This document shows positions 1-9,867 of a stretch of DNA of 35,594 bases, one piece after another. The stretch's first letter is position 1. Every line of letters begins with the position of its first letter. Under the pieces are notes generated by a model. The model saw nothing but the letters and a program-made list of their open reading frames with translations, was not told the DNA's origin and searched no databases. Position numbers and translations under genes: made by a program. Origin of the DNA: a virus; IMG/VR virus record IMGVR_UViG_3300007346_000093, positions 1 to 35,594 of that record; one strand, given 5' to 3'.

Positions 1-636
1 AAGGTTGTGTGAATATCCTTCTTCAATTGCGAGGTAAGTATAGTGTATGTCTCCTGTTGCCAGCTTCCACTCTTCAAGTGGATCATATCCGTAAGGTTCT
101 GAGATACGTTGTGCGACACCCGCGTGCAAAGAAAACTTGTTGCCGAGCTTAAGTCTAAATCGTTGCGATCCTTCAAAGTACCCAACATCTGCAAACCCAT
201 CTTCAAGGTATTCAACCTTGGCCATGAACTTATCTCCAATGTAGCGAAAAAAGTGGTGTTGGTTGAAGAACTCTCGGCCTTGCTGTCTTTCGTATGTAAC
301 CTCTCCAAGGAACTCTATACCGTTGCGCTTACCGATGTTAGCATCAGCAGACCACGATGTTTCTGTTCCGTCGTAGAAAGCGTTGGCTCTGTTTTCATAA
401 CCAAACCTAGCGATCTTACGTACACCAATAGATAAGCTGTAGTCAAACGGTGTTGATATAACTTCCTCGTTCAAACCGTCAAGTATTGAGTATACTGTTT
501 GATCTGATACGGAGTTACCTCCGTTAACAGCCGCGTAGAATGTAGAAAACTTAAATGCTTTCTTTAACTCTTGAGCTTGCAGTACTGTGCAGCTAAATAG
601 TAAGGTTAATAATAAACTTAATCGTGGTAGTAACAT
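1..636 (-). CDS. Secreted, probably outer-membrane beta-barrel-like protein (3' end outside window)
   Basis: An open frame starts with ATG at 636 and runs 212 codons to the window edge without a stop, so the gene is truncated. Residues 1-22 form a signal peptide: Met, an Arg, a Leu-rich core (LSLLLTLLFSC) and a small-residue end in LQAQ. Cleavage just before a Gln is frequent in Bacteroidetes secreted proteins. The mature part is rich in alternating aromatic and polar residues, for example FKFSTFYAAVNGG and VRKIARFGYENRANAFYDG, which suits beta-strands of a barrel. The start lies inside the end of the upstream giant gene (19-nt overlap), so it is probably the next cistron of that operon. I recall similar proteins beside ejection-protein genes in marine phages but know no function. 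Surface modification, superinfection exclusion or a lysis role are guesses. The Cys at position 16 does not form a convincing lipobox. Confidence 0.72.
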   Translation of the reverse strand, partial: MLLPRLSLLLTLLFSCTVLQAQELKKAFKFSTFYAAVNGGNSVSDQTVYSILDGLNEEVISTPFDYSLSIGVRKIARFGYENRANAFYDGTETSWSADANIGKRNGIEFLGEVTYERQQGREFFNQHHFFRYIGDKFMAKVEYLEDGFADVGYFEGSQRFRLKLGNKFSLHAGVAQRISEPYGYDPLEEWKLATGDIHYTYLAIEEGYSHNL

Positions 637-3600
637 TTTCCTGATTTGTTTTTAGTTTTCATTTTACAGCGCTCACCGTTACTCTTTGTGTGTGAGCATT
701 GAACTTCGTTTTCTTGTTGAGGAACTTCATCGTGCACCGTGCAAAAGCTTTTACCATCTAAAGCAATATTAGAACATCGCTTACCGGATTTACTAACAGC
801 AGCGCATTGAACTTCTGCATCTCCTTCTTCTCTCTTTTCGTCTTGATCAAGCTTGTTATCTTCAATAACTTGACGTTCTTCTTCGTCTTTAGCTATCTGT
901 CGCTCGAGCTTTTTCTGCTCTTGACGCTCTTCTCTTTCTTCAGCTTTGATTTCTTTAATCTCGTTCTTAGCAGACATCACGTCTTGGTTCTTAATACCAA
1001 AGCTCCACTTACTCCAACCCAGTAGCATGGCTACTCTCTTCCACGTTTCGTGATCTGAGTTAGCAGCTTCTTTCAAGTTCTGGTATTTGCTATACAGTCT
1101 TGATAAAGGTAGGTTTGTAACAGCCTCAGTAGCGCTAAATACCGCATCGTAAACTGGGTTATCGATATCAGTCTTGTCCATGTAATCGATAACTTCTCTG
1201 TTAAACTCCCAAGACTGCAAAGCGCTGTATAGCTTTCTAGCTTTAATACCGATCGGTGGAGATATATTGAGTGCCTCGATAACAGTGTAAGCGTGATCTG
1301 GCTCAGTGAAGAACTTATCATCTTTAGCTTTCTCTTCTTGCTCCATGAACTTCAAGATAACGTTCTTTGTTGTAGATACAACAGCACCGCCAATACCGGA
1401 ACCTCTTAATACAGTATCAAGCATACCGTTAATCATACGCTCTTTCTGCTTGTCATCGATCTTATCTTCTTCGTCGTCACCGAACATTGCTGCGAACAAA
1501 GCTTGCTGAAGCCCGTAGAATATCATGTTCTGTATAGCACCGTAGTAAACGATCTTAGAGACATTAGCTGTAGCATCACCTCTTCCGTTAACTAAGTCCT
1601 GAGCAGCTTTCTTAATCAAACGATTGTACTGCATAGGTGTGTTTTGGAAAGCCAGTATAAACTTACCAAGAGGTGAAGCCTGCTGTTGAGATATTCTATC
1701 TTCTCTTGTAGACTGCTGAGTTTCCTCAGCGATCTCCATCATATCTTCAAACGCTTTTGTTTCAGCGTCTTTCTTAGACATACCTTCTTTGATATACGAA
1801 TCAACTCTGTTTCTATAGAACGTAGCACCACCAGTTGCAATAGCAAAGCTATCCGCAATTTGCGTCGGTGTAAAACCTAATTGAAGAAGGTAAGCCGTAG
1901 CTTTCTTCATTGGGTTTTTAGAATCACGTATCTCTGCTAGTAGCTCTGCCGCGTTAACATCTGTTTGTATTCTACCTCTTCTCTGCTTTAAGAAGTCAGA
2001 GTTAAATATCATAGCAACATCAGACCAGTATTGTTTTTGATTTGCAAACGCAGCTGCTGCTTTTAACATATTGTTGTCACTCCAGTTAATAAAGTTAACA
2101 TTTGAAATCATCTGCAACATAGCTGATCTTGCATTGAAGAACATAGTAGTACCAATAGATCCGTGTATCCAGTTAGTAAAGGTGTTCATTAGTCTACCTT
2201 GACCTTGAGATCTGTTACCACCGTTTTCCATACGGAATAGCACATCTTCTAAAGCCTCTCTAAAATTAGAGCCATAAACAGCTTCAATTTTATTCATGTT
2301 AGCTTCAGTGAATATAGCGTTTTTATTATCTATCCACTCTTGCAAGTATGTCGATCTAGCGTTTTCAAGAGAATCGTTAATATCAGATGCTATAGTACCA
2401 CCTAACCAAGAGTCGTCTGGCATAATAGCTTCTCCAACAATAATTCTACTAACACCATCAGCAAATGCTTTCAAGCTAGCGTTACCTTCAACAGCTTTAA
2501 CAATAGCGTTTAGATCTGTCTGTGATAAACCTGGAACATCAAATCCTTGCTTGTTCCAGTTGTATACTCTTATAGCATCTTCAGTAGTGTACTCTAGCCC
2601 TGGCAACTTATCTTTAAGGCTCCTGCGAACATCAGGGAAAGACTTACGCAAGTTCTTTAAATCATTAGCTGCTATTTGGTTTACTCTATTTAAAAGTCTA
2701 ACACCTTTACTAAACGGATCGAACAAATGCTTCTTGAAGAAGGCGTGGTGCTTGTTACCAATCTCACCTTTACCCATGAAGCTATATAGTAAACCAGCAA
2801 AATCATCGGCTGAAGGTGGTATAAAGAATTTAAATCTACCTTTGTTTTTACCACGTTGTCTAGCTTTACCAGCAGAGAACTGCTTGAATCTAGCTACACC
2901 TTTAGTTTGCTCTAGTATAATATTAAAGTCTGAATCAAGATCAGCAGCGCCTTCATCGATGATACCATCCATTTTCTTAGGCGCTCTTCTACTAAACTCA
3001 GCCTTAGCTTGCTGGACTTTGCTCTTAACATCAAACAGCTCAAACATAGCTTTAACGGCCTCTACGTTTTGTAACGCATCATCCGCGAAGTACATATCAT
3101 TGTATCCTTCCTTTATTAAGTTCTCAGCGATCCAGTTAGCTTTAGCTTGACCAGTAGAATTACCTAAGCCTACGATGTTGTCAATAGGTATTTCTAAGCT
3201 TTGAGATTTCATAAACTCGAATATAGCTTCTTGAGCCTGTGGTGCTCTAGCGGTCAAGATAAACATGTTATCAGTACCAAACTTCTTCGCTAATTTTTTA
3301 GCTTTATCAAGCAAAGGTCCAGGCGCTCCGTCAACAACCTTGTTGAACTCTGAGAAATCAAACTCATAGCCTTGACCAAGCAGCTCAACGTAATCTCTAG
3401 CATACTCTTCTGCGTTTAACTTACCTTTAGTTCCGTCAGGCGCAGTAAACAACACGCTAGAGTTAGTTGTAGCTAATGTGTCATCAAAATCAAGTACGCT
3501 AGCCCCTTTGTTTTTAGCAGGTCGCTTCGAGAAAGATATATTTCCAAATATACCTTGCAGCACTCTCATATCTTTAATTACAGTACCATCACCTCTTGAC

Positions 3601-6600
3601 ACAGCGTCGTTCATTTGAACCCACTCTCTACCAATAAACTCTTTGTTAGTACCTTTTTTAGCTGGATCAATGCTTCTAAGAGGTCTAATTCTACTATCGC
3701 CAATAGCTTCATACGAGTATTGTCTGCTGTCACCTCTTCCTAATCTCGGAGAAATAAACTTATGACCAGCGTCTGTCACCGCATTATCCATGCTCTTGCT
3801 AATAACGCCAGTCTTGTATGGTCTATAAGGTCCACCGCCTTCAAATATACGCATATCAAGTTCACCAGTAGTTAAGTAAGAGTGTATAATCTCTCCAATA
3901 GCTTCTTCTTGAGGTTTTAAGTGCTCAAACTCAGTAACAGATCCAATGCTTGCATCACCTCTATTAGCTACTACATCTTCAACACCTTCCATAAAATATT
4001 CGAACAAAGCAGCTCGTCTCATAGGCGCTTGCATATTCGAGCCAAGACTAGTTAAAGTCATAGCAAAATCAGCATAGTCGTAACTACTACTAGGGTCATT
4101 AGCCTTAGCGTATAGAGAGTCTAATATTATTTTAGTAACAACTCTTGCGTCTTTAGCCTGTTTTTTACCTTTCTCAAATAAATCAGCTTTTGCCTTTTCT
4201 GTCTTAGATCTTGACAGTCTAGCTTCTGATGTTTCAGGTATTAACGTAGTATCTAACGGAGCTCCATCAAGAGTATAACCTTTTCCAACTTTTTCTATTT
4301 TACCTAAACCAAGAGTGTTAAGTACAGCGATAAAATCAGGTACGCTTTGAAAAGCTTGTTTTCTATTTTTCTGAGGTACCTCTTGGCCTTTTTTATTTCT
4401 CTTAGTAGGTTTCCAATTGGGGTCTTTAACAACAACTCTTTCTCCGTCTGGCTCTCTTTTTTCTACAATAAATCTACGATCAGCTATTCTACCCGAGCCA
4501 GCAAACATAGGCATAGCGTGAGCTATAAGCATTTCAGCTATTTGCTTATCCGAATAAATTCTATTTCCTTTTTTGTCTAATAGTGCTCTAGCTTCAGCGA
4601 CAAACAAACCTGGTACAGCTCGCTGCTTGTTTATTCTTACAAGATCTAAGAAATGAGTGCCTATCCTTGTTGTTTTGCCTAATTCGTCTTTTGGTAACTT
4701 ATCTTCTAATGCTTTTAATATACCTTTTTCACTGTTATTGCTTTCGTATTTAGCTTGTAAAAACTGTTCTAAGCTCACAGGCACATCAACACCGACACCT
4801 TTAAGGTTTTGGTTTATAGTGTTGTACTCGTCGGCTTGATCGTATATTTCATTTACTAGCCTTTTAATTTCAGACGTACTAAGTACATTACCATAAACAG
4901 ACTCAACAGCTACTCTTATAGAGTCTATATCGCCAGTATTAGATGCTGCTACAGCTGTTATTAGATCAGGGTATAATTGATCGAAAGTGTTCTTAACGTT
5001 ATCTCTTACCTTTACACTAAACATTACCTCAGCTTTACCTTCACCTAATTTAGCAACTACTGCTTCTGATGCAGTACCTTCTTTCATAGCGTGTTCGCGT
5101 AGAGCCTGATTGTTGGCTAGCATAGTAGCTTGATTAACTAAAGCATTTATAGCGCTGTCGTATTTTCTATTGTTATCTAGAGTGCCATCTGGTCTAATAC
5201 CGAAAGCTTCTTTAAACTGCTCGGGTGTTATATCAGTTCGCTTTTGCTGTGTAAATTTACCTGCAGCTGTAGCTCCGTCTTTATATTTTAATCTCTCACC
5301 TTTTTCGTAGAAATTATTTAACAACACTCTAGGTACACCAGTAGCTTCTCCGCTTCTAGTCTCACCATCAGGTAACATTTCTAATAAAAACTCTACGTTA
5401 TCGTTAATAAACTGCTGCGCCGCTTTTCGCTGCTTAGTGTTTAAGTTAGCAGATTTTATAACGTTTTTAGGATTTACGCCGAACTTTTCTGATACGATTT
5501 GTAGTGTTTTATACAGTGGCGCATCAACAGAGTTACCAAGCTTTTTAACGTCTTTATACTGTAATCCAGCTATATCAACGGCTGCATCTGCTACAGCTTT
5601 GTTTATAGCGGCTTTACCGTCACTGTCAATGTTTAGCTCATTAACAACTTTCTTTGGTTTTCTAGCTTCACGCTCTACGCGAGTTCTACTTAAATCAGCT
5701 TCTTCAAGCTGCTGCATGAGCGCATCAGTTTCAGCTTCTATAGTAGCTTCAAACGTAGTTGTTTCACCCATAGGAGCATCAAGAGAAACAGTTTCAAGAT
5801 TACCGCTTTCTTTATACTCGTTCATAACGTCACCTTTGGCTCTGTATATAACGGATTGACCAGCTCCACCAGCAACACCTGTTAACCAGCCAAACAAACT
5901 ATCATTTGAAATTCTATAACCAGAATCAGGTTTTACTCTACCTGTTTTCTTATCTACTGTAGGTAAGAATCTTAAACCTATATTTTCTTTAACCTTTCTA
6001 GTAAAATCTCTAAGAGCAGCTGGTGGCACCCCGCGCTCTATCATCTTAGTCTGAATTAAACCATCTAGAAGGTTACTTTCTACTATCTTTTGGTATGCAT
6101 CTACGTAGTCTTGACTGCTCTCCCACTCCTGTTGAGTTTTATACTTAGGAGTTCCATCTTCGTTTTTAGTAAACTGATCAAACTCTTGACGTAGGTCTGG
6201 ATTAGATCTAATACTAGCAGACAGTGTAGTCATAAAGCTTTCTTCTAGAGCTTCTTCTAGTCTTCCTTCAACAACTCTTCTAGCTTCTTCTCTAGTTTTA
6301 GGTTGCTCTACTATACGTCCTTTTGCTCCTTTAGTAAACAAGCTTGTTATACGTTTGTCAGCTATGCCTTTTTTTCTAGATCTTGAGTAGTCTTTCAAAA
6401 AGTTTCTAACGTCAACGTCTCCGTCGAATACAATGTCAGTATCTGTATTTTGCATAGACGTTCTACGTAGTAAATCTTTAAACTTACCCACAGCACCACC
6501 GTCAATTGTTATATCACCAGATACCATTAGTTCAGAAACCTTAGCAAACAACTCTTCGCCTCTTTGTTCTTTGCTGTATTGGTTTAATAAATCTAACTGT

Positions 6601-9600
6601 TCTTGAGCTTTTTTAGATATCTTTACGCCTGGACCATCTAGTATTCTATTAATAGCGTCTCCAAATCTATTTCTTAACACAGGGTTAGCTCGTATAGTGT
6701 TGAATATAGCTGCATGTAAAAGCTCGTGTGTTCCAGTAGTAGTGACACCATCTTCGTAGATGTTCTTATCATTAAAAAACATCTCGTAGCTAACAACTTT
6801 ACCACTATTGTCTAATATAGGCACCATAGCACCGTAAATTCGCGTGCCGTCTTCTGACGCAGCTATCTTTACGTTACCTCTTTTTTTAGCGCTGTTCTTC
6901 CACTCTTCAAACTGACTAGCAATATCAGCATCGTTCTTCCCATTAGATCTAGTTACATTAATAGCAGGTCCACCTTCAGCAACTAGCCTAGCACTCTCTT
7001 CTTCTATGCGTTTGATGTCGTTCTCGTGGTTTTTAAGAACTTCATCTGTAGGTATGCTTTTTAGTATTTGATTTTTACGAGCAAGGTTTTTGTTATAGCC
7101 GATGTTCATTTCAGCATAAATCTTTTCTTTCTGCTCTTTAGTCAAGTCTTCAGAAGCTGCAATTTCAGAAAGCCTTACCTCTAAGTTTCTTTGAGACTCG
7201 TCTATTTTAAGTAGCTCTGCTTTTTGCTCTTTGCTTAGCGAGTCAACGCGTTTTAAATCAAACGCTATTAGCTCTGCATTTTCCGCGACTAAACTTTGTA
7301 TGTTTTCCTCAGCTTGTCTTACAGTTTCTTCTGTAGAGTTTGGATCGTTTATAATAGAGTTTAGCTCTTGTATTCTAGCTCTATTAGAATCTAGAACGTC
7401 AGATGCCTCAACGCTTTGGAAAGCGCGGTAAGTGTTTCTAAACAAGGTTGGTGCAGATAACGTACCGCCTATTAAAGCACCTGTAACAAACGCTTCATCA
7501 ACACCGTCGAATATACCAATCTCTTTGTCACCGGCTAGTCTATCAATGTAGTTACCACCCATTTGAGCTAGCGCTTCAGAAGCACCTTCGTCAAATAAAT
7601 CTAAACCAGCAGCTGCTGTGCTTCTTAAACCTACTTTAAGTACGTCTTTTCTCAAGAAAGTAGTAGCAGCTCTTTTACCTATATCACCGAATAAAAACTT
7701 AGAGCTAATACCTCCTGTACCTTTAAGTAAGTTTAACGTTACTTTTTCAGATAAAGCTTCTATAGTACCCGAAGCAAGAGACGCCGCATACATTTCACCA
7801 AAACTATGGTTCTGCCCATACATACCACCGGTTCTTCTGTATAAATCTCTAGCGGAGTCCATCTCGCTAAATTTATTACCTGCAGATATACCGCCCATCA
7901 TAATTAAACCAGCGGTACCTCCAGTAGCCGCGAGCAAAGCTAGTTGCGGAGCTTGACTAGCACCTGTAATCAACGCCCACTCAACGGCACTACCAAAACC
8001 ATCTATGTCATCGAATTTTGGAGGCTCTACAACTAGAGAGTTAACATGGTTTTTGTAACCATCTATAGACCCTCTGATCTTGTCTCTGCGTTCACCTGAA
8101 TATAAAGATATACCACCAGTAGGTAAAGCTGTAGCGAACCTTGCGGTTTCAATAACCGCATCTACAAAAGAATCTTCACCGTACAGGTCGACAAGTTCAT
8201 CACTTAGCGCACCCAAAGGGTTAACCATGTAAGCAAGCTCTAAACCACCTTCACCAAGACTAACTATACCGTTGTGGAAAGATAGAGCCATTTGAGTAGC
8301 TACTCTATGATTTTTACTTATTTGATTAGTAAAAGCATTAAGATCTTGCTCTCTAATACTTAATTGCTCTAATTCAGCACCGACCTTTATTACTGAATCA
8401 TGCAAAGATTTAGAAGAATCTAGAGCTACGTTGTACTCGTCTATTAAATTAGTGTACTTACCAATAAAATCCTGTATCTCCTTATTAGCGTCGTTAATGC
8501 CTTGCTCTGTATTTAAATCATATTTGTCTTTAATAGATTTAATGTACTCTTTAGGGTCTCCAAAATCTTTTATTTCAGAAGCTAAACTACTTAACCTATC
8601 ATTAACGACATTCAGCTGTTGATGGACTAAATCTCCTTCAATAGCTTTTTGTTTAGCGTCATCTTGTATTTGTGCAAAATCTTCTTCAGAGGCGTCTATT
8701 ATAGCTAACTGCTGTTCTGTTTTACCAAATATAGAGTTAATAGCACCCGTACCTGCTAGCGCACTTCCTTCATAAGTTCCGCCTTCTACAGTTGATTTAG
8801 CTATTTCACTAGCTCTATTTTTAATAAGATTAGATCTTATACCCCTGTTTTCTTGAGCTAATATTTCTGATCTTAGCTCGTCAGTACCTTCTAAAGCGTC
8901 ATAAATATCTTTAAGTTTTCTCTTACCCTTGCCTCTCGTACCGTATACATCGTCTTTAATATCTTTTAATGTGATGTTACCAGCGTTTTTTAAAAACTCT
9001 TCAGCTTCAGCAGAGTCAGCAGAACCATAAGCTTCTTCTAAATATTTATTTAAAGCTAAACGTAGTCTAGTATTAAAGTACTTTATTTCGTTAGCTTCTG
9101 ATTGTTCTCTTATTTGAGTATCTGTTTGGTAGCCTTCGTTTGCAAATTTAAGAACAAGATCTTGATACTTACCAAAGCGATTGATGTTCTGCATGAGAAC
9201 AGATTCAGAGTCTTTGGTGTTTTCTCTAAGCCAAGCTTCATACACCGCTCGAGGATTTGCTGAAAATTTACCGTATTCATTACCACCAGGTCTAAACTTC
9301 CTAGGTAAAACACCGTTAAGTCTACCGCTTACGATGTCATTCATCATACCAGCAAACATGTCACCACTACCGACGTTGTCTTCTGGTATATTAGCCAGCT
9401 CTTCACTGTTAGATGCGTAATTGTTGTACACATTTAGAGCCTCAGACTCAATAATTTTTTCGTCTTCCTCTGTAATATCGTACCTCTTTTCAGTCTCTGT
9501 TAATCCAGTTACAGAAGAATCTCGCACAATAGTTTCACGAGTTTGCTCTTCCTGTAACGCTTGGTTATAGTGAGGGTCGGACAAAAGAGAATCATTAGCT

Positions 9601-9863
9601 ATAAAGTTGCCTTCAGAATCATAATATTGGGATCTATCTACTTCGTCACTTAAGGTGTTCCAGTAAGTAGAGTTAACATACGACTCTGGTTTTATACCAG
9701 CATCTACATCACGCTGGCTAACTGACATAACGTCAGCAGCAGGTGTATCTGCCGTATCCGTGCCTTGCTCCGCCATGTATTGCTGTACTACAGCTGCTAT
9801 AGACTCTGCTGGTTCATTAGCAGCCTCCATAGCCTCAATTATTTTCAACAACTCTTCGTTCAT
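618..9863 (-). CDS. Giant polyvalent ejection protein (3081 aa) with metallopeptidase, HAD and zinc-finger motifs
   Basis: This is the last of three probable internal virion proteins after the nozzle gene, the position of T7 gp16, but it is 3081 aa long. The first 300 residues are acidic and helical. Residues ~620-665 and ~785-805 are Gly/Ala-rich hydrophobic stretches that could insert in a membrane. H1046-E1047-L-L-H1050 is a zincin-type HExxH motif. D2125-F-D2127-D-T, T2204 in LTAR, K2241 and D2261-D2262 are the four motifs of a HAD-superfamily phosphatase, in the right order. About 2340-2990 is a long helical domain with the segment PLGKFILAFQNTPMQYNRLI, which I associate with the C-terminal domain of large polyvalent phage proteins. 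An E/K/R-rich coiled coil follows. Two identical-spacing C-x9-C-x10-C-x2-H units (C3020-H3044 and C3056-H3080) end the protein. By family knowledge such proteins travel in the capsid and enter the cell with the DNA. The individual activities are inferred. Confidence 0.85.
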   Translation of the reverse strand: MNEELLKIIEAMEAANEPAESIAAVVQQYMAEQGTDTADTPAADVMSVSQRDVDAGIKPESYVNSTYWNTLSDEVDRSQYYDSEGNFIANDSLLSDPHYNQALQEEQTRETIVRDSSVTGLTETEKRYDITEEDEKIIESEALNVYNNYASNSEELANIPEDNVGSGDMFAGMMNDIVSGRLNGVLPRKFRPGGNEYGKFSANPRAVYEAWLRENTKDSESVLMQNINRFGKYQDLVLKFANEGYQTDTQIREQSEANEIKYFNTRLRLALNKYLEEAYGSADSAEAEEFLKNAGNITLKDIKDDVYGTRGKGKRKLKDIYDALEGTDELRSEILAQENRGIRSNLIKNRASEIAKSTVEGGTYEGSALAGTGAINSIFGKTEQQLAIIDASEEDFAQIQDDAKQKAIEGDLVHQQLNVVNDRLSSLASEIKDFGDPKEYIKSIKDKYDLNTEQGINDANKEIQDFIGKYTNLIDEYNVALDSSKSLHDSVIKVGAELEQLSIREQDLNAFTNQISKNHRVATQMALSFHNGIVSLGEGGLELAYMVNPLGALSDELVDLYGEDSFVDAVIETARFATALPTGGISLYSGERRDKIRGSIDGYKNHVNSLVVEPPKFDDIDGFGSAVEWALITGASQAPQLALLAATGGTAGLIMMGGISAGNKFSEMDSARDLYRRTGGMYGQNHSFGEMYAASLASGTIEALSEKVTLNLLKGTGGISSKFLFGDIGKRAATTFLRKDVLKVGLRSTAAAGLDLFDEGASEALAQMGGNYIDRLAGDKEIGIFDGVDEAFVTGALIGGTLSAPTLFRNTYRAFQSVEASDVLDSNRARIQELNSIINDPNSTEETVRQAEENIQSLVAENAELIAFDLKRVDSLSKEQKAELLKIDESQRNLEVRLSEIAASEDLTKEQKEKIYAEMNIGYNKNLARKNQILKSIPTDEVLKNHENDIKRIEEESARLVAEGGPAINVTRSNGKNDADIASQFEEWKNSAKKRGNVKIAASEDGTRIYGAMVPILDNSGKVVSYEMFFNDKNIYEDGVTTTGTHELLHAAIFNTIRANPVLRNRFGDAINRILDGPGVKISKKAQEQLDLLNQYSKEQRGEELFAKVSELMVSGDITIDGGAVGKFKDLLRRTSMQNTDTDIVFDGDVDVRNFLKDYSRSRKKGIADKRITSLFTKGAKGRIVEQPKTREEARRVVEGRLEEALEESFMTTLSASIRSNPDLRQEFDQFTKNEDGTPKYKTQQEWESSQDYVDAYQKIVESNLLDGLIQTKMIERGVPPAALRDFTRKVKENIGLRFLPTVDKKTGRVKPDSGYRISNDSLFGWLTGVAGGAGQSVIYRAKGDVMNEYKESGNLETVSLDAPMGETTTFEATIEAETDALMQQLEEADLSRTRVEREARKPKKVVNELNIDSDGKAAINKAVADAAVDIAGLQYKDVKKLGNSVDAPLYKTLQIVSEKFGVNPKNVIKSANLNTKQRKAAQQFINDNVEFLLEMLPDGETRSGEATGVPRVLLNNFYEKGERLKYKDGATAAGKFTQQKRTDITPEQFKEAFGIRPDGTLDNNRKYDSAINALVNQATMLANNQALREHAMKEGTASEAVVAKLGEGKAEVMFSVKVRDNVKNTFDQLYPDLITAVAASNTGDIDSIRVAVESVYGNVLSTSEIKRLVNEIYDQADEYNTINQNLKGVGVDVPVSLEQFLQAKYESNNSEKGILKALEDKLPKDELGKTTRIGTHFLDLVRINKQRAVPGLFVAEARALLDKKGNRIYSDKQIAEMLIAHAMPMFAGSGRIADRRFIVEKREPDGERVVVKDPNWKPTKRNKKGQEVPQKNRKQAFQSVPDFIAVLNTLGLGKIEKVGKGYTLDGAPLDTTLIPETSEARLSRSKTEKAKADLFEKGKKQAKDARVVTKIILDSLYAKANDPSSSYDYADFAMTLTSLGSNMQAPMRRAALFEYFMEGVEDVVANRGDASIGSVTEFEHLKPQEEAIGEIIHSYLTTGELDMRIFEGGGPYRPYKTGVISKSMDNAVTDAGHKFISPRLGRGDSRQYSYEAIGDSRIRPLRSIDPAKKGTNKEFIGREWVQMNDAVSRGDGTVIKDMRVLQGIFGNISFSKRPAKNKGASVLDFDDTLATTNSSVLFTAPDGTKGKLNAEEYARDYVELLGQGYEFDFSEFNKVVDGAPGPLLDKAKKLAKKFGTDNMFILTARAPQAQEAIFEFMKSQSLEIPIDNIVGLGNSTGQAKANWIAENLIKEGYNDMYFADDALQNVEAVKAMFELFDVKSKVQQAKAEFSRRAPKKMDGIIDEGAADLDSDFNIILEQTKGVARFKQFSAGKARQRGKNKGRFKFFIPPSADDFAGLLYSFMGKGEIGNKHHAFFKKHLFDPFSKGVRLLNRVNQIAANDLKNLRKSFPDVRRSLKDKLPGLEYTTEDAIRVYNWNKQGFDVPGLSQTDLNAIVKAVEGNASLKAFADGVSRIIVGEAIMPDDSWLGGTIASDINDSLENARSTYLQEWIDNKNAIFTEANMNKIEAVYGSNFREALEDVLFRMENGGNRSQGQGRLMNTFTNWIHGSIGTTMFFNARSAMLQMISNVNFINWSDNNMLKAAAAFANQKQYWSDVAMIFNSDFLKQRRGRIQTDVNAAELLAEIRDSKNPMKKATAYLLQLGFTPTQIADSFAIATGGATFYRNRVDSYIKEGMSKKDAETKAFEDMMEIAEETQQSTREDRISQQQASPLGKFILAFQNTPMQYNRLIKKAAQDLVNGRGDATANVSKIVYYGAIQNMIFYGLQQALFAAMFGDDEEDKIDDKQKERMINGMLDTVLRGSGIGGAVVSTTKNVILKFMEQEEKAKDDKFFTEPDHAYTVIEALNISPPIGIKARKLYSALQSWEFNREVIDYMDKTDIDNPVYDAVFSATEAVTNLPLSRLYSKYQNLKEAANSDHETWKRVAMLLGWSKWSFGIKNQDVMSAKNEIKEIKAEEREERQEQKKLERQIAKDEEERQVIEDNKLDQDEKREEGDAEVQCAAVSKSGKRCSNIALDGKSFCTVHDEVPQQENEVQCSHTKSNGERCKMKTKNKSGKCYYHD

Positions 9864-9867
9864 CTAG

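Noticed and set aside
109-435. A 108-codon plus-strand frame at the window start
   Set aside because: It is antisense to the minus-strand secreted-protein gene, which has a signal peptide and a better composition and start.
2296-3150. A 284-codon open frame on the plus strand
   Set aside because: It is antisense to the giant ejection-protein gene, and has low-complexity composition typical of a shadow frame (Ser/Leu/Pro-rich). All convincing genes are on the minus strand.
5437-5859. A 140-codon plus-strand frame
   Set aside because: Antisense to the giant ejection gene, Ser/Ala-rich and without recognisable features. It is explained by the codon structure of the real gene.
6415-6450. DIVFDGDVDVRNF in the giant ejection protein, resembling the RNA polymerase DFDGD active-site motif of crAss-like giant proteins
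   Set aside because: It lacks the preceding NA and the flanking polymerase motifs, and no other polymerase signature is seen. The residues are in a charged region and are probably coincidental.
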